Positions 5,642-12,914 of a DNA stretch of 14,462 nt are shown one piece after another. The stretch's first letter is position 1. Every line of letters starts with the position of its first letter. Made by a program: the position numbers and the translations under genes. Below the pieces are notes generated by a model. The model saw only the letters and a program-made list of their open reading frames with translations, ran no database searches and had not been told where the DNA came from. The DNA is from an uncultured Clostridia bacterium (lineage in GTDB: Bacteria; Bacillota; Clostridia; Oscillospirales; Acutalibacteraceae), in NCBI GenBank assembly GCA_947623765.1, contig CANQIG010000025.1:1-14462 (forward strand). Reading direction: 5' to 3'.

Positions 5642-6714
5642 TTGTACGCCTCCCCAGTATGAGCTCGGGGCTGCACCTCCCGGAACCGTCCGTCGTCCTG
5701 CTCCGTCAGATCCGCGAGCATTTGGGCGAGCAGCCGGTTCGCCGCCGCGTAATCGCCCCGCCGGACGAGCTCCTGCAGGGAATCCTCCCGGTGGACGATC
5801 CTCGAAAACCACAGCGCATGGTAGAGCGTGTAGATCTCCCACGCCGCGTCGGCCTCTGCCGCACTCAGCCGCCGGACCGAGAGATACCCTTGCAGCAGCG
5901 CGGGAAAGAGCAGCTCGCGGCTGTTTGGATCCGCCCCCGCCGGGAGATCCATTTCGTAGGCGGTCAGCAGTCCCTCGAGCACAAGGTCCGAGACCAGGAC
6001 CTCGTCCCCGGCGTTGTTATAGTCGAACACCGTCAGCACGCCGTCTTCATAGACGAGGTTGTTGGTGGAAATATCCCCCTGCACCGCCGCCTTCGGCAGG
6101 CGGTCCCATACGCTGCGCAGGGCATTCCGTTTCTCCTCCCGGAGCCTTTGGATCTCCCCCGCGGCGGATGCATCCAGCCGCGGGTCCCGGCAGACCTCGC
6201 AGAACGTCTCATACGCGTCCACGTCGTTCCAATAGGCCGCCGAGAACAGCGTCCCGCACCCGATCTCGCACCCGTTTTCCAGCGAGAGCAGGTGCATCCG
6301 CGCCATCAGCTCCCCGATCCTGTACGCGATCTCCGGGTCGATCTCCTGCACCTCCCTGCCGCACCAATCCTCCGCAGTGACGCTGCACGAAAGCCCGCGA
6401 TACGTATACGCGAGGCAGAACCGCCCGTCCGCGGCGTAACGCTTCGGCGTGCGGATCCCGTTTTTGCGCATAAACTCGGAAAACACGCTTTGCCGCTCCG
6501 TTTTCGCGCGGGCGGCATCATCGTCCCCGCCCTCGTGCATGATCTTCAGCACGACCCGCCTGCCGTCCGCAAGGCGGACGGACAGGACGACCCGCACCCT
6601 GTCTTCCGATTCTTCGTGAAGGTATTCCTCCTGCTCCGCGAACGCCGTGTCAAAGCCGTACAGCGCGAGCACCGCCTCGATGTCCTTCGCCGGAACCGGT
6701 TTCCTTTCTTCCAT
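5638..6714 (-). CDS. Aminoglycoside phosphotransferase (APH)-family kinase
   Basis: A 358-residue protein of the APH/choline-kinase-like fold that would phosphorylate a hydroxylated small molecule with ATP in the cytoplasm. The N-lobe lysine is at about 57 (VVLKIMHEGG). The catalytic loop is QGDISTNNLV (212-221), with Asp214 and Asn219, and the metal-binding segment is VFDYNNAGDE (229-238). The usual first residue of the loop, His, is Gln here, a change also seen in some family members. The ATG at 6712-6714 follows GGAGAG; an in-frame ATG at 6774 lacks such a site. The stop overlaps the next start (ATGA), showing translational coupling. Family members also include homoserine, fructosamine and macrolide kinases, so antibiotic resistance should not be assumed. 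Confidence 0.87.
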   Translation of the reverse strand: MEERKPVPAKDIEAVLALYGFDTAFAEQEEYLHEESEDRVRVVLSVRLADGRRVVLKIMHEGGDDDAARAKTERQSVFSEFMRKNGIRTPKRYAADGRFCLAYTYRGLSCSVTAEDWCGREVQEIDPEIAYRIGELMARMHLLSLENGCEIGCGTLFSAAYWNDVDAYETFCEVCRDPRLDASAAGEIQRLREEKRNALRSVWDRLPKAAVQGDISTNNLVYEDGVLTVFDYNNAGDEVLVSDLVLEGLLTAYEMDLPAGADPNSRELLFPALLQGYLSVRRLSAAEADAAWEIYTLYHALWFSRIVHREDSLQELVRRGDYAAANRLLAQMLADLTEQDDGRFREVQPRAHTGEAYK

Positions 6715-6739
6715 GTTTTTCTCTCCGTCCTCCCTTTTC

Positions 6740-6753
6740 GCCGGGCACCCGGC
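6740..6753 (-). repeat. Small hairpin just upstream of the kinase ribosome site
   Basis: GCCGG-GTGC-CCGGC on the minus strand, about a dozen bases before the GGGAGGACGGAGAG ribosome-site region. It may modestly affect translation; nothing more can be said. The rest of the 140-base leader (6715-6859) shows no structure I recognise. Confidence 0.3.
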
Positions 6754-6865
6754 ACTTCTTTGAAATGCCCGCACCCCGCCCGCCGGATTTTCTCCAACCT
6801 CGCGGCGATCTGCCGTCTCTCCACTCCACAGTGCCGGAACCGCAAAAGCCGCCCGTCTTCACACC

Positions 6866-6894
6866 ATTATACCACTCGAACCGAAAAACGTCCA
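6866..6894 (-). promoter_or_regulatory. Sigma-A-type promoter of the kinase/acetyltransferase cassette
   Basis: The minus strand reads TGGACG (6889-6894), a 17-base spacer, then a perfect TATAAT (6866-6871), preceded by TGG (extended -10). The predicted start near 6859 leaves a leader of about 145 bases before the kinase ATG. It lies just after the terminator of the peptide-transport operon, so the cassette is an independent unit. Confidence 0.8.
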
Positions 6895-6923
6895 CCGCCT
6901 GTTTTTGGGGCCCCGCCGCCCGC

Positions 6924-6983
6924 CGAAAACGGAAAACGCCCGCCGGGCCCTCTCCCCGATGGGGGGAGAGCCGCAGCGGGCGT
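6924..6983 (-). terminator. Strong intrinsic terminator of the peptide-transport operon
   Basis: The minus strand has ACGCCCGC (6976-6983) pairing with GCGGGCGT (6936-6943), and inside it CTCTCCCC pairing with GGGGAGAG (6950-6957, 6963-6970). It is followed by TTTTCCGTTTTC. It starts 12 bases after the stop of the small membrane protein. The six T on the plus strand at 6988-6993 would also let it act in the other direction, though no plus-strand gene needs it here. Confidence 0.85.
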
Positions 6984-6994
6984 CTGCTTTTTTC

Positions 6995-7198
6995 TCAGAG
7001 CGCACGGAAAAGCCACATGGCCAAAACACACAGCACGAGCAGGAACAGCACGGCGGGGACGAACAGGACCAGGTACGCGGAGAGCGTCATCGCGAGCTTA
7101 TCCTTCCAGGAAAGATGGAGCTGATCCAGCTCTTTCCGGCGCGCCTCTGCCTCCTCGGGAGTCAGATTTTTCGGGGCTTTCAGCCGCTTCCAAATCAT
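6995..7198 (-). CDS. Small single-span membrane protein at the end of the peptide-transport operon
   Basis: A 67-residue protein. Residues 1-35 are charged and probably helical (NLTPEEAEARRKELDQLHLS). One hydrophobic span lies at about 40-64, ending with MWLFRAL. The charge distribution suggests the N-terminus is in the cytoplasm. It starts 19 bases after the oppF stop, with GGAGGT about 12 bases before the ATG (a slightly long spacing), and the operon terminator follows its stop directly. The sequence has no recognised domain. Its place next to an unusual OppF and OppC suggests a small accessory subunit of the transporter, but that is inference only. Confidence 0.7.
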   Translation of the reverse strand: MIWKRLKAPKNLTPEEAEARRKELDQLHLSWKDKLAMTLSAYLVLFVPAVLFLLVLCVLAMWLFRAL

Positions 7199-7217
7199 AC
7201 GCGTTTTGGGACCTCCG

Positions 7218-8837
7218 TCACTTTTCCGTCGCTTCGGCGGCAGCCGCGCCGCGCGCGGCCGTCATGGTCTTCGGCATCTCGAACAGGTAGCTCCCGTCCT
7301 CCGCCAGCTTTTTCTCCGGGAAGTGGCAGGCCAGGAAGTGGCCCGGCTCGATCTCGGTGAGCTCCGGCGGAACGCGCTTGCACTTCTCGCACGCCATGTA
7401 GCAGCGGGTGTGGAACTTGCAGCCCGAAGGCGGCTTGATCGGGCTCGGGATATTGCCCTCGAGCAGGATCCGATCCTTCTTCAGGCTCTCCGGGTCGGTG
7501 GTCGGGATCGACGAGAGCAAAGCCACGGTGTAGGGGTGCCGCGGGTCTTTGAAGATCGTCTCCGCCTCGCCGAGCTCCACGATGTTGCCGAGGTACATGA
7601 CGCAGATGCGGTCGGAGATGTAGCGCACGACGGATAGGTCATGCGAGATGAACATATACGTCAGGTGCTGCTTGTCGCGCAGCTGCTGCAGCAGGTTGAT
7701 GATCTGCGACTGGATGGACACATCCAGCGCGGACACGCATTCGTCGCAGACGACGAACTTCGGCTGCACTGCCAGAGCTCTCGCAATGGCGACGCGCTGC
7801 CGCTGGCCGCCGGAGAACTGGTGCGGGTACCGATGCAGCATATACTCCTGCAGGCCGCATTCCTCCATCGTCCGCACGATGTGCTCGCGCATCTTTTTGG
7901 AGCCGTGCTTGTAGAAGCCGTGCGTCAAGAGGCCCTCCTCGATGATCTGCCCGATGGTCATGCGGGGGTTCAGGCTCGAATACGGGTCCTGGAAGATGAT
8001 CTGCAGGTCCTTGCGGAACAGCCGCATCTCGTTGTACTTCAAACGGGAGAGGTCGATGCCCTCGTCCCGCATCGCTTCGTACTTTTCAAACTCGGGGTCG
8101 CCCTTGTGCGTGGCGCGCAGCGCGTTGAGCTGCCCGATCAGATCGTTGACCGCCTTGTCGCTCGCGTCCTGCGCCTGCTTCGCGGCATCCATCTTCTGCT
8201 TGAGCGAAGCCTTCTGGTTCTCCTTCACGCCGGACTCCGCGTCCTGCGCGTTGTCGTACTCCAGCTTCGCGGCGAGATACGCCTCTCTGTCCTTCCGGCG
8301 CTTGGCGCACGCCGTGTGGACCTGCAGGAGCATATTGCGCCCCGCATTGTTGGGGTCGACCGCATAGAAGCCGCCGAGGATCTTCACGATGTTGTTCAGG
8401 CAGGTCTGCTCCTCGCAGCGCGCGAGGTTCCTGTCCTGAAGGAGGTAGAAATCGGCCTTCTCCTCGCCGCCCGCGTCCGCGACCTTCTTGTCCAGCTCTT
8501 CGGCCTTCGCGGCGGCCTTGTCGTGCTTCGCCTTGTACTTGTCGAGTTCCTTCAGCGTGTCCTCGACGTACTCCGGCGCAAAGTCCGCCATCGTCGTCCC
8601 GTAATACATCGTCGTACCGGCGGTCTGGGGGTAGAGCTGCAGGAGCACGCGCCCCAGGGTGGACTTGCCGCAGCCGGATTCGCCGACGACGCCGAGCGTC
8701 TCGCCCTCGTAAATGTCCAGAGTGATGTCCTCGTTGGCGCGGACATAGAGCTGCTCTTTCTGGAAAAGGGAGGTTTTGGCTACGGGAAAGTATTTTTTCA
8801 GGTTACTGATTGACAGTAATTTTTTTGTGCTCTTCAC
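7218..8837 (-). CDS. oppF: Oligopeptide ABC transporter ATP-binding protein OppF/DppF with a large internal insertion
   Basis: One of two ATPases that energise peptide uptake at the inner face of the membrane. The 539-residue length is far above the usual 310-350. Core motifs are intact: Walker A GESGCGKST (52-60), Q-loop IIFQDPYSSLNPRMT (280-294), signature FSGGQRQRV (341-349), Walker B FVVCDE (361-366) followed by CVSALD where PVSALD is usual, and the H-loop His at 399. Between Walker A and the Q-loop, residues of about 83-258 form a Lys/Glu/Ala-rich, helix-prone insertion. The C-terminal domain has the Cys pattern GCKFHTRC (472-479), C483, C486 and C504. The start is GTG (8835-8837) after a consensus AAGGAGGTGA, overlapping the end of oppD by 35 bases. 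Several OppF-like proteins exist without the insertion, so the core assignment is firm while the insertion's role is unknown. Confidence 0.93.
   Translation of the reverse strand: MKSTKKLLSISNLKKYFPVAKTSLFQKEQLYVRANEDITLDIYEGETLGVVGESGCGKSTLGRVLLQLYPQTAGTTMYYGTTMADFAPEYVEDTLKELDKYKAKHDKAAAKAEELDKKVADAGGEEKADFYLLQDRNLARCEEQTCLNNIVKILGGFYAVDPNNAGRNMLLQVHTACAKRRKDREAYLAAKLEYDNAQDAESGVKENQKASLKQKMDAAKQAQDASDKAVNDLIGQLNALRATHKGDPEFEKYEAMRDEGIDLSRLKYNEMRLFRKDLQIIFQDPYSSLNPRMTIGQIIEEGLLTHGFYKHGSKKMREHIVRTMEECGLQEYMLHRYPHQFSGGQRQRVAIARALAVQPKFVVCDECVSALDVSIQSQIINLLQQLRDKQHLTYMFISHDLSVVRYISDRICVMYLGNIVELGEAETIFKDPRHPYTVALLSSIPTTDPESLKKDRILLEGNIPSPIKPPSGCKFHTRCYMACEKCKRVPPELTEIEPGHFLACHFPEKKLAEDGSYLFEMPKTMTAARGAAAAEATEK
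8064..8591 (-). other. Region coding for the helical insertion inside OppF
   Basis: This corresponds to about residues 83-258. It has charged, alanine-rich segments suited to coiled coils (KELDKYKAKHDKAAAKAEEL at 96-115, KQKMDAAKQAQDASDKAVND at 213-232). They are separated by a more hydrophobic part with cysteines at 141, 146 and 177 and the stretch NNIVKILGGFYAVDPNNAGR (148-167). No known domain is recognised. Confidence 0.75.
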
Positions 8838-9816
8838 TGCGCCTCACCTCCTTATCGGGATAAAAGCATCTGATCAGCTGGCCGTCGCCCACATCTTCGA
8901 GCGTCGGCTCTTCTTCCATACATTTCTTCGTGCAGTATTTGCAGCGCGGGCCGAACTTGCAGCCCTTCGGCAGTGCCAGCGGGTGCGGCACGACGCCGGG
9001 GATCGGCTCGATCTTGTCGTGGATCGCGTCCAGACGGGGGATCGAAAGCATCAGGCCCTCGGTGTAGGGGTGGCTCTTCTCGCAGTCGGAGAAGATCACG
9101 CTCGCCGGCGCCTTCTCCACCACCTGGCCGCAGTACATGACGGCCACGTCGTCCGCCATCTCGTTGATGACGCCGAGGTCGTGCGTGATGAAGATGATCG
9201 AGGTGCCCTTTTCGGCCTGCAGCTCGTTCATCAGCCGCAGGATCTGCGCCTGGATGGTCACGTCCAGCGCGGTGGTCGGCTCGTCGGCGATCAGGATCTT
9301 CGGCCGGCACGCCAGAGCCATCGCGATCATGACGCGCTGGCGCATACCGCCGGAGAGCTGGTGCGGATACTGCCGAATGACCGTCTCCGGGTTCGGGATC
9401 TGCACGTCGTAAAGCATCTTGAGCGCCTGCTCATGCGCCTGCTTCTTGTTCATCCCCTGATGGATGATGAACGGCTCGCTGAGCTGGCGGCCCACGGTGA
9501 ACACCGGGTTCAGGCTGGTCATCGGCTCCTGGAAAATGACCGAGATCGCGTTGCCGCGCAGGTGGTACATATCGTCCATGGAGAGCTTCGTCAGGTCCTG
9601 GCCCTCGAAGAGCACTTCGCCGGATTCGATATAGCCGTTGTCGTCCAGCAGCCGCAGCACGCTCATCGCGGAGACGGACTTGCCGGAGCCGGATTCGCCG
9701 ACGATCCCGATGGTCTTGCCCACTTCCAGGGTATAGGATACATCGTTGACCGCCTTGACGATGCCCTTCTTCGTCTTGAAAAAGGTTCGCAGGTTTTTCA
9801 CTTCAAGCAGTGGCAT
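8803..9816 (-). CDS. oppD: Oligopeptide ABC transporter ATP-binding protein OppD/DppD
   Basis: The partner ATPase of the peptide importer, 337 residues, normal length. Motifs: Walker A GESGSGKS (40-47), Q-loop Q96 in VIFQEPMTSLNP, signature LSGGMRQ (154-160), Walker B ILIADEPTTALD (174-185) and H-loop His212. The C-terminal oligopeptide-type domain holds cysteines at 286, 292, 295, 299 and 317 (GCKFGPRC, then CTKKC). In some DppD-type proteins this Cys set is reported to hold an iron-sulfur cluster; whether it does here is not visible. The ATG at 9814-9816 has AAGGAGGG 6 bases upstream, and the gene begins 12 bases after the oppC stop. No insertion is present, in contrast to OppF. Confidence 0.95.
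   Translation of the reverse strand: MPLLEVKNLRTFFKTKKGIVKAVNDVSYTLEVGKTIGIVGESGSGKSVSAMSVLRLLDDNGYIESGEVLFEGQDLTKLSMDDMYHLRGNAISVIFQEPMTSLNPVFTVGRQLSEPFIIHQGMNKKQAHEQALKMLYDVQIPNPETVIRQYPHQLSGGMRQRVMIAMALACRPKILIADEPTTALDVTIQAQILRLMNELQAEKGTSIIFITHDLGVINEMADDVAVMYCGQVVEKAPASVIFSDCEKSHPYTEGLMLSIPRLDAIHDKIEPIPGVVPHPLALPKGCKFGPRCKYCTKKCMEEEPTLEDVGDGQLIRCFYPDKEVRRSEEHKKITVNQ
8844..8853 (-). promoter_or_regulatory. Ribosome binding site that fixes the GTG start of oppF
   Basis: AAGGAGGTGA on the minus strand, inside the end of oppD and 6 bases before the GTG at 8835-8837. It is an almost full anti-16S complement, supporting translation of oppF from within the oppD reading frame. Confidence 0.8.
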
Positions 9817-9828
9817 CTGTATCCCTCC

Positions 9829-11787
9829 TTACTTTTCCGCGCTGGAACGCGGGTCCATCACGTCGCGCAGCGCGTCGCCGACAATATTGATGCAGACGGT
9901 GGTCACCGCGAGGAACAGCGAAGTGAACGCCCACTGCCACCAGTATGCGTTGATGATGGTCGCGTTGTTCGCGCCGTTGAGCATATTGCCCCACGTCGGG
10001 CGGGGATACTGCACGCCGAAGCCCAGATAGCTCAGGGAGGATTCCGTGAGCATACAGGTGCCGAAGTCCAGCATCAGCGTCACGAGGATGACGCTCATGA
10101 CGTTGGGCAGGATGTGCTTGAACGCGATCGTGCTCTCCTTGACGCCCATGGCCTTCGCGGCGGTGACGTACTCGCTCTCACGGGCGAGGAGCACCTGCCC
10201 GCGCACGAGGCGGGAAAGCCCCGGCCAGGTCAGAACGCCCAGGATGCACATGATGATGAAGATCCGCGCGTTCTCCGAAATATCCATATGGCCCATGACG
10301 GCCGAAAGGATCATTGCGAACGGCAGGAACGGGATGGCGGAGAAGATCTCCGCGATACGCATCAGGAGGATATCGACCTTGCCGCCGAAGTACCCGGAGA
10401 GGCAGCCGATGATAATGCCGATGATGCTCGAGATGATGACGGCGACGGCGCCGACCGTCATGGTCATGCGGCCGCCCTGGATGATGCGCTGGAAGACGTT
10501 CGCGCCGCGCACATCCGTGCCGAACGGATAGCCCTTGAGGCCCCAGCTCGTGACGAGCTTGTCGTCCTCGGAGACGGCGTAGGTCTGGCAGGAGCCGCGG
10601 AACAGCTTCGCCGTCCCAGCGTAGTCCTTCGCGACCTCGGTCTGATCGAGCTCGTTCTGGCCCCAGGAGTAGATGTTGCCCTTGTTCGTCAGGGCGCTGT
10701 AATGGTACGCGCCGCCGACGATCTGGATGATGTCCTCATCCGCCTGCAGCTTCGGGACCGGCGTGCAGTCGAGGTTGAAGTCGCCGGAGAAGCACAGCGA
10801 GCCGTCGGAGAGCACGAGCGCGACGTTCTTGTTCGTCGCCGTGATCGCTTCGATCGTCCGGTCGCCGAGGTAATCCGCCGTCGGGACCGCCTTGCCGTTC
10901 AGTTCCTGCTTGACCATCGTGAACAGGTCGCGGGAACCGGAATAGATGGCGTTGTGCTTGCCCGCCAGGCCGACGACATAGTTCAGCGTGAACGCGATGT
11001 CGTCCATCGCCGGCGCGCGCAGGAACAGATCCATGTTCGCGTATGTGCGCTTATTGCCCCAGAGGTAGAGCGTGCCGTCGTTCATCAGGATCGCGCTGAC
11101 CTGATAGCCGCAGATCAGCTTCTTGACGTTCGCGACATCCACGCCGTTGTCGCGCAGTTCCTGCGGGAAGAACGCGATGTTCGGGTCGGTGGGCTTGCCC
11201 TTCGCGATGTACTCCTCTTCGGTGTCGTACTGGCCGAGCTGCCACGCGCCCCAGGCGTAGATCTTGCCGTCCTCGCCGATGGCGACGACGTGGTCATACC
11301 CGGCGGCGATCATGGCGATCTTCGTGTTCTGGACCTCTTCCGGGATGTCCCCGATGTCCACGCCGGTCGTGCCAATCTGCGTGGAGCCCCAGACAAAGAC
11401 CTTGCCCGCGTTCGAGAGGCCGACCGTGAACGTGCCGTATCCGTCTATGGTTTTGATGTCGTTTTTGAGTTCGTCCGGAACCTTCATCAGGCTCATGCCC
11501 GGCGCCATGTTCTGCTGCGTCACGTCCGTGTAGTTGTCCTTGTACTTGGGCATGAACAGCGGGCCGACGAACATGACGATGAACATCCCGATCAGCACGA
11601 TCAGCGCGCCGACGGCGAGCTTGCGGTCCAGGAAATTGTTGAGGACCTGACGGCCCGGGCTGACGATGGCTTCGACGTCCGCGGCGCGGGCGGCGTCCAT
11701 CTCGTCCGCGAACTGCGCGGACGCGCTGTGGAACAGCCGGCCGAAGAAGCCGGTCCTTTTCACGGGGGCGGTATTCTTTTTGCTCAT
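9829..11787 (-). CDS. oppC: Oligopeptide ABC transporter permease OppC/DppC with an inserted RCC1-like beta-propeller
   Basis: A permease of the peptide importer, 652 residues where about 280-320 is usual. The N-terminal tail and first membrane span (about 57-80) and the C-terminal core are ordinary OppC: GTDVRGANVFQRIIQGGR (423-440) leads into the second span, the EAA loop is EYVTAAKAMGVKESTIAFKH (539-558) and the end is DALRDVMDPRSS. Between first and second span, in the loop that faces outward, about residues 84-420 contain seven RCC1-like repeats of the form G-x-(hydrophobic)-x-D-G-x-(hydrophobic)-x-W-G. The clearest are GYDHVVAIGEDGKIYAWG (163-180), ILMNDGTLYLWG (233-244) and GGAYHYSALTNKGNIYSWGQ (358-377). 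The ATG is preceded by GGGAGGAACTTCAGG and lies 18 bases after the oppB stop. The frame is continuous, so this is a true domain insertion. Confidence 0.93.
   Translation of the reverse strand: MSKKNTAPVKRTGFFGRLFHSASAQFADEMDAARAADVEAIVSPGRQVLNNFLDRKLAVGALIVLIGMFIVMFVGPLFMPKYKDNYTDVTQQNMAPGMSLMKVPDELKNDIKTIDGYGTFTVGLSNAGKVFVWGSTQIGTTGVDIGDIPEEVQNTKIAMIAAGYDHVVAIGEDGKIYAWGAWQLGQYDTEEEYIAKGKPTDPNIAFFPQELRDNGVDVANVKKLICGYQVSAILMNDGTLYLWGNKRTYANMDLFLRAPAMDDIAFTLNYVVGLAGKHNAIYSGSRDLFTMVKQELNGKAVPTADYLGDRTIEAITATNKNVALVLSDGSLCFSGDFNLDCTPVPKLQADEDIIQIVGGAYHYSALTNKGNIYSWGQNELDQTEVAKDYAGTAKLFRGSCQTYAVSEDDKLVTSWGLKGYPFGTDVRGANVFQRIIQGGRMTMTVGAVAVIISSIIGIIIGCLSGYFGGKVDILLMRIAEIFSAIPFLPFAMILSAVMGHMDISENARIFIIMCILGVLTWPGLSRLVRGQVLLARESEYVTAAKAMGVKESTIAFKHILPNVMSVILVTLMLDFGTCMLTESSLSYLGFGVQYPRPTWGNMLNGANNATIINAYWWQWAFTSLFLAVTTVCINIVGDALRDVMDPRSSAEK
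10528..11538 (-). other. Region coding for the seven-repeat RCC1-like propeller inside OppC
   Basis: By residue, the repeats centre near 116-135, 160-182, 224-246, 265-284, 314-336, 356-378 and 396-418. Six keep most of the strand-turn-strand pattern ending in WG, SG or similar; the fourth (YVVGLAGKHNAIYSGS) is degenerate. Seven is the standard number for a closed RCC1 propeller. Base composition is like the flanking permease sequence, so no recent acquisition is evident. Confidence 0.8.
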
Positions 11788-11805
11788 CCTGAAGTTCCTC
11801 CCCTC

Positions 11806-12849
11806 TTACTTGTTCACGCGGACTCTCGGGTCCACGATGCCGTAAATGATGTCGATCAGCAGCGTGCCGAGCAGCGAGATCATAATGTAGAACATCTGCA
11901 TCAGCATGACCACGTCATAGTCGGCGGTGCGCAGCGCGGCGATCATGACGCGGCCCATGCCGTTCCACCCGAAGATGTTCTCGACCATCAGCGAGCCGCT
12001 GAAAATGCCGAGGAACCAGCCGACCACCAGCGTGACGATCGGGATCAGGGCGTTGCGGAACGCGTGCGAGTAGATGACGACCTGTTCGCGCAGGCCCTTC
12101 GCGCGCGCCGTGCGGATGCAGTCCATGTTGAGCGCTTCGATCATGCTCGCGCGGACGTACCGGGTCATGCCGCCGAGCGAGCAGAACGTCGAGACGATGA
12201 GCGGCAGCGCCATGTAGTACATCTCATCGAGGAACGCCCGGAAGCCCGTGAAGTGCGAGCCCGGCGTCGACATACCGCTCGGCGGGAAGATGTGGAGCTT
12301 CGCGCAGAACAGCCAGATGAACAGGATCGCGATCAGGAAGGTCGGCAGGCTGTAGCCGATGATCGTGAAGACCTGCACCGCCTGGTCCCCCTTGCTGCCG
12401 CGCTTCACGGCGCAGTGGATGCCCAGCGGGATCGTGATGCCAAGGCCGAGGATCGTCGCCCAGATATTGATCTTGATGGTGTTGATCATCGGCTGTTGGA
12501 CGAGCTCGACGACCGGCTTCTTGTAGTCGTAGGAATAGCCGAAGTTGCCCTGCAGCAGCCCGTCAAAGCTGCCGTCATAGAGCGGGTAAACGCCCACCCA
12601 GCGCAGGTACCGGACGACGGGGTTCTTCGAGTCCGTGCCGTACATCCGCTGGTACCTGAGGTATATCTCGTCAAAATACTGCTGCTCCTGACCCTCCGGG
12701 ATGGAGTTCTTCATCGCCTTGATCTGATCCTGCGCGTCCTTGTACGCGCGGTTCGCCGGGACAAGAGAATAGATCATAAACAGAATAAAGGAGAGGATCA
12801 CGGCGACTATGACAAGGTACCCAAGCCGCTTCAATACGTATTTTCCCAT
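11806..12849 (-). CDS. oppB: Oligopeptide ABC transporter permease OppB/DppB
   Basis: The first permease of the peptide importer, 347 residues, about 35-40 longer than E. coli OppB. The N-terminus MGKYVLKRLGYLVIVAVILS is the standard start of the family. The extra length is in the first external region (about 32-118), which includes a helix-prone segment YKDAQDQIKAMKNSIPEGQE and the family-typical LLQGNFGYSYDYKKPVVELV. Further spans lie near 125-148, 157-184, 212-226, 265-288 and 315-340. The EAA loop lies at about 236-266 (IEALNMDCIRTARAKGLREQ). The ATG at 12847-12849 has GTGAGG 7-8 bases upstream. The gene leads oppCDF with short gaps and follows the binding-protein gene after a 272-base interval holding a terminator. 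Confidence 0.95.
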   Translation of the reverse strand: MGKYVLKRLGYLVIVAVILSFILFMIYSLVPANRAYKDAQDQIKAMKNSIPEGQEQQYFDEIYLRYQRMYGTDSKNPVVRYLRWVGVYPLYDGSFDGLLQGNFGYSYDYKKPVVELVQQPMINTIKINIWATILGLGITIPLGIHCAVKRGSKGDQAVQVFTIIGYSLPTFLIAILFIWLFCAKLHIFPPSGMSTPGSHFTGFRAFLDEMYYMALPLIVSTFCSLGGMTRYVRASMIEALNMDCIRTARAKGLREQVVIYSHAFRNALIPIVTLVVGWFLGIFSGSLMVENIFGWNGMGRVMIAALRTADYDVVMLMQMFYIMISLLGTLLIDIIYGIVDPRVRVNK

Positions 12850-12914
12850 ATTTCTGCCTCACTTCCTTGCTTGTATGATGGAGGAATCGGACAATGCCCG
12901 GGATTCGGAAACCG

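Noticed and set aside
5642..5842. N-terminal extension of the diamine acetyltransferase-like gene
   Set aside because: It overlaps the end of the kinase gene in another frame, with Gly/Pro/Arg-rich translation. The ATGA overlap start has its own ribosome site and gives the normal family length.
9829..11787. The long OppC as a chimera of two genes or an assembly join
   Set aside because: The frame is continuous, both flanks are standard OppC in the correct order, the insert sits exactly in a loop, and base composition is even across the borders.
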